Assembly (NCBI GenBank): GCA_024336345.1
Contig: JANFOG010000006.1
Location: 1,984,001-2,048,000, forward strand
DNA: 64,000 nt
Direction: 5' to 3'
Origin: Mariannaea sp. PMI_226
Taxonomy: Eukaryota > Ascomycota > Sordariomycetes > Hypocreales > Nectriaceae
A program made the translations under genes and the position numbers. Every line of letters starts with the position of its first letter. The stretch's first letter is position 1. The notes below the pieces were generated by a model. It ran no database searches. It was given only the letters and a program-made list of their open reading frames with translations, and had not been told where the DNA came from. Positions 61,145 to 64,000 of this stretch are shown here, piece by piece.

Positions 61145-64000
61145 GACGTGTGATTGGGTGAAAGTAAATCGCTTTCACACAATGGGTTGTAGATACTTTC
61201 CTACGTCTTCATACGAATCGACAAATTGGATGAATCAGCGTTCTAAAACGAGCAAAAGAGAATGGTCCGGTTAGAGCTATATGTCCTACGTACAGGGCTT
61301 GAACAGCTACAATTGGCCAGATTCCCGACATCACACTACCTAGAAGCTGCAAGTCAAGGGTTGTCATCCCGTTGTGACCAGAGTTGCAGCAAAAGATTAC
61401 AAGCCAGGTCTTTTTGTTTTTTTTTTGTTCCCTTTTCACTTGGCGCATGCTTGTACTTCTGTTGGTTGAGAGCTGGAGTTTGCCATGGACCCTGTCTCGG
61501 AGGACTTTGATGCTTCGTACCAGGTTCCTGGTGCCCGATGAATGCACAGAAAGAGAGAGAGGGAGAGGGAGAAACATGGGGATGGTGAGAAGACCAGGGC
61601 AAGACACGGAAGAATGAATGCAAGGTACCAGGCACAGGGATCTGATATGTAAGAAGGAGGGGGAAGTGGGCAAAGCGGGAAAGAAAGAAACGGACAGCAA
61701 CAAAAAAAAAATATTGAATACGGACTTGAGAGAGGGGATACCACCGATTTAGAGAAAGGGACAGGGACGGGGAGGATCTCCATTTCATGACCAATCCCAC
61801 GACCTAGATACCATTTGCTTGCTTCTCGGCTCTTTTTCATTGAATGAATCATCCCCGATCCTATTTGATCATCTTCACCAGCGACGTACTTCCGTCCAGT
61901 AACAGAATGGAGAGGGTATCTGCAATTATAATAGGGCCCCCCCCCAAAGACACATCTTCGCACGCAATCTCGGGCCGTAGGAAACGAAGGATCTCTGATC
62001 GACCTTGTCTGATGATTACCGAATGGGATCGCTAGCATCGCGTCTGGCGGCAAATGGAGAGTCCTATGTAGATGATGCAAACCCATTATAGGTAGGGCAC
62101 CTTTGAAAGTTGTCTACCTGCATACAGTAGGTAAAATAGGTAGGCTTCCGATAACAGGAACTGGCGAGGAGAGACCATGACATGCCCAAGTCAGGTATGG
62201 AGAGGAATTATCTGTGGGCCGCCTTGGTACCATACCCTGTGCTGCAATTGCAACACTCAAATCGCCCCCATCCCCCCATGTTTTCCACCTATGATGCAGT
62301 GGTACCTAAGGTACAGAATCCAAGGTACAACATCTTACTGACTGCTACTCGGCGCGTGCAATAATAAGGGACGGAATGATAACTACCAAAATGCAAATAG
62401 GAAGCCGGTTGGTCGTTGAATACTTTTTGTAGATAGGTACCTTGCGGAACACCTGCAATATCCGTTTTAGTGGAATGCTTTTTTTTCTTTTCTTTTTTTG
62501 TATCCCGTCACTGTTCTTTGTCTGTCCTTTTTCAGCACAGCACCGCTTTTTTTCTTCTTTTGGAGGGGGGGGAGGGGAGTTTGTTTTTTGTCCTTTTCCC
62601 ATAGTTGCAGCCCATCATGGTGATTTTCACATGATCCGTCTCTCCACTGGGCAGATAGCTTCCGCTGTCAGCCCATTGAACGGGTCGAATATCGGTGCCG
62701 AGCGATGTGATGCTTTTTTTTTTTACTCCCTACTTTGTACCTTGTATTTCTGTGGGTTTTCTTTGTAATTAGCTCTCACATCGCCGACTTAATTTTCTCT
62801 TTCTTCTTTTTTCCCCCTTCCTCTTCCATATTCTTTCATTTGGAACGTGCGACCTCTTTTTTTAAGCTGTTGGTGGTAGTGGCGGTGATGGCGGCTGGGA
62901 TCGCGAATTACCATGAAGACTTATGATTAAGTTACCTTCTTTTGTCTCGCTCTGACATTGGAAATTTTCCCCAGCGAATAAGAACCAAACAAGAACCGAT
63001 ACCCGAAGGCGGAGCCTCGTGTCTTGTCTTAAGCGCCTTTGGATAGCTGCACCTTCTCCCTATTGGCTTGCGCCATACGCGCTGTTGGCCCCAAATACAC
63101 TAGAGCACTAACAATGGCCTGTTGACCAGTTGGTCTGCTCTGGCTTCGTTTTGGGCTGTGGTGGAAAAGGAAAAGAGAATGGGTTCATGACTCGCCGTCC
63201 TCATTTCCGTGCCCCGTCGTCCGTCTCCCCGTTGCCCGCCGTGGTGGGCTCCGAACGTCTGGGGGGGAGGGGAACCAGCGACACCACCGTCAATGGTCAC
63301 TCGGTAACTCGATGGCCAGTCGCAAGTGGTCAAAGATGCTTGCTGCCATGCTGTAGGAGCTGTGACTATTATCCTGCCTTCGCCAATGAGTGATGCTTGG
63401 TTCGTCCAACCGACAACTTATAGACCAGGTAAATTAGGTGGATGTACGTGTCATCTGTTGGCTTATACTAGGTCGCCCAGGAGGAAAGATAAATATATCT
63501 AGAGGGGACTAGCTGTAGTACAGGGTAGGAGAGGAGGCGTCTTTTGGCTTGCTGCGTTGACACGCTGACAGGTACTTAGTTGCTCGGGCCTATCTACCTT
63601 ACTTGCCTCGTGCCTAGGGATCCGGGCTGGTACCCAGGTTGGCAAGCAGTTCATATTAATCCGTGTGTAATCTGCACTATGTACGTTGATTATCACAATG
63701 TACCTGTCAAGTCCCTTCCCCAGACTTTGTCGTGTGTGCAATAACTAGGACTGTGATTTCTTTTTGTGTACCACTACGATTCACAACAAAAGCCAACGGA
63801 GTTTTCCTTTACCCTCCCTACGTGATATATCAACATGGAGAGACAACACATCCTTGGCCTCGCCTCACCTCATCCCTCGCGGGCTGCGCAAGCAAAATCA
63901 GACCAGAAACCTGGAATACCTACCATAGTACAGGCCAATCACCCAATGATGCCTGGTAAGATGTCCACAATCCACCTCCGCGAAAGCGCGCGGCGCTGCG

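Larger units (their letters stand above)
56363..64000. other. 7.6-kb stretch with no supported gene
   Basis: The region runs from upstream of the secreted-protein gene to the window edge. Only short or low-complexity frames are present. It is rich in TACC/GGTA motifs (two exact CCAAGGTAGGTA copies at 60593 and 61082), has a 12-bp minisatellite at 58543, an AAAT run at about 61127, and T-rich tracts at about 62475-62860. It may be the long promoter of a gene outside the window. No RNA gene was recognised. Confidence 0.5.

Overview
The window is nuclear DNA of a filamentous ascomycete, most likely a sordariomycete and probably Hypocreales. The evidence is short GT-AG introns (about 54-118 nt), a HapX iron regulator, a KDM5-type demethylase, fungal protein architectures, and long intergenic regions rich in CCAAGGTAGGTA-like motifs. 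There is no operon structure, no rDNA, no CRISPR array and no tRNA gene that I could recognise. The taxonomic placement is inference from gene content and style.

Layout. 0.5-7 kb: a poly(ADP-ribose) polymerase (-), a small cysteine-rich secreted protein hidden in three exons (-), and an F-box protein (-). 8.6-14 kb: one very large fungal protein of 1785 aa (-) with a degenerate RasGAP-like region and a Sel1-like C-terminus. 14-22.4 kb: about 8.5 kb with no gene I can support. 22.4-24.3 kb: hapX (-), with five GATTGATAA motifs upstream. 26.4-26.9 kb: a 459-bp AT-rich element with perfect 20-bp terminal inverted repeats. 27.4-31 kb: COG2 (+), mitochondrial ribosomal protein uL1m (-) and a secreted SurE-type phosphatase (-). 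34-35.1 kb: a bZIP regulator (-) whose first exon is five codons. 37.3-40.6 kb: TAF11 (-) and GTP cyclohydrolase I (+), divergent. 41.7-47.3 kb: a KDM5/Lid2-type H3K4 demethylase (-) in six exons. 50.5-55.2 kb: SLX1 (-), SF3a60/Prp9 (-) and FAL1/eIF4A-III (+). The last two are divergent and share a 406-bp promoter. 55.6-56.4 kb: a secreted protein (-). 56.4-64 kb: about 7.6 kb without a supportable gene.

Most genes are housekeeping or nuclear-regulatory: DNA damage signalling and repair (PARP, SLX1), chromatin and transcription (KDM5, TAF11, two bZIPs), splicing and RNA (SF3a60, FAL1), Golgi tethering (COG2), mitochondrial translation (uL1m), pterin synthesis (GTP cyclohydrolase I) and iron homeostasis (HapX). 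I see no biosynthetic cluster or defence system. The less ordinary items are the multi-exon cysteine-rich secreted protein near 4 kb, the inverted-repeat element at 26.4 kb, the GATTGATAA array upstream of hapX, the repeated CCAAGGTAGGTA motif, and several splice arrangements in which intron retention or exon skipping would give a meaningfully different protein. Exon joins were derived by hand from splice consensus, reading frame and protein-family match; no transcript data were available.
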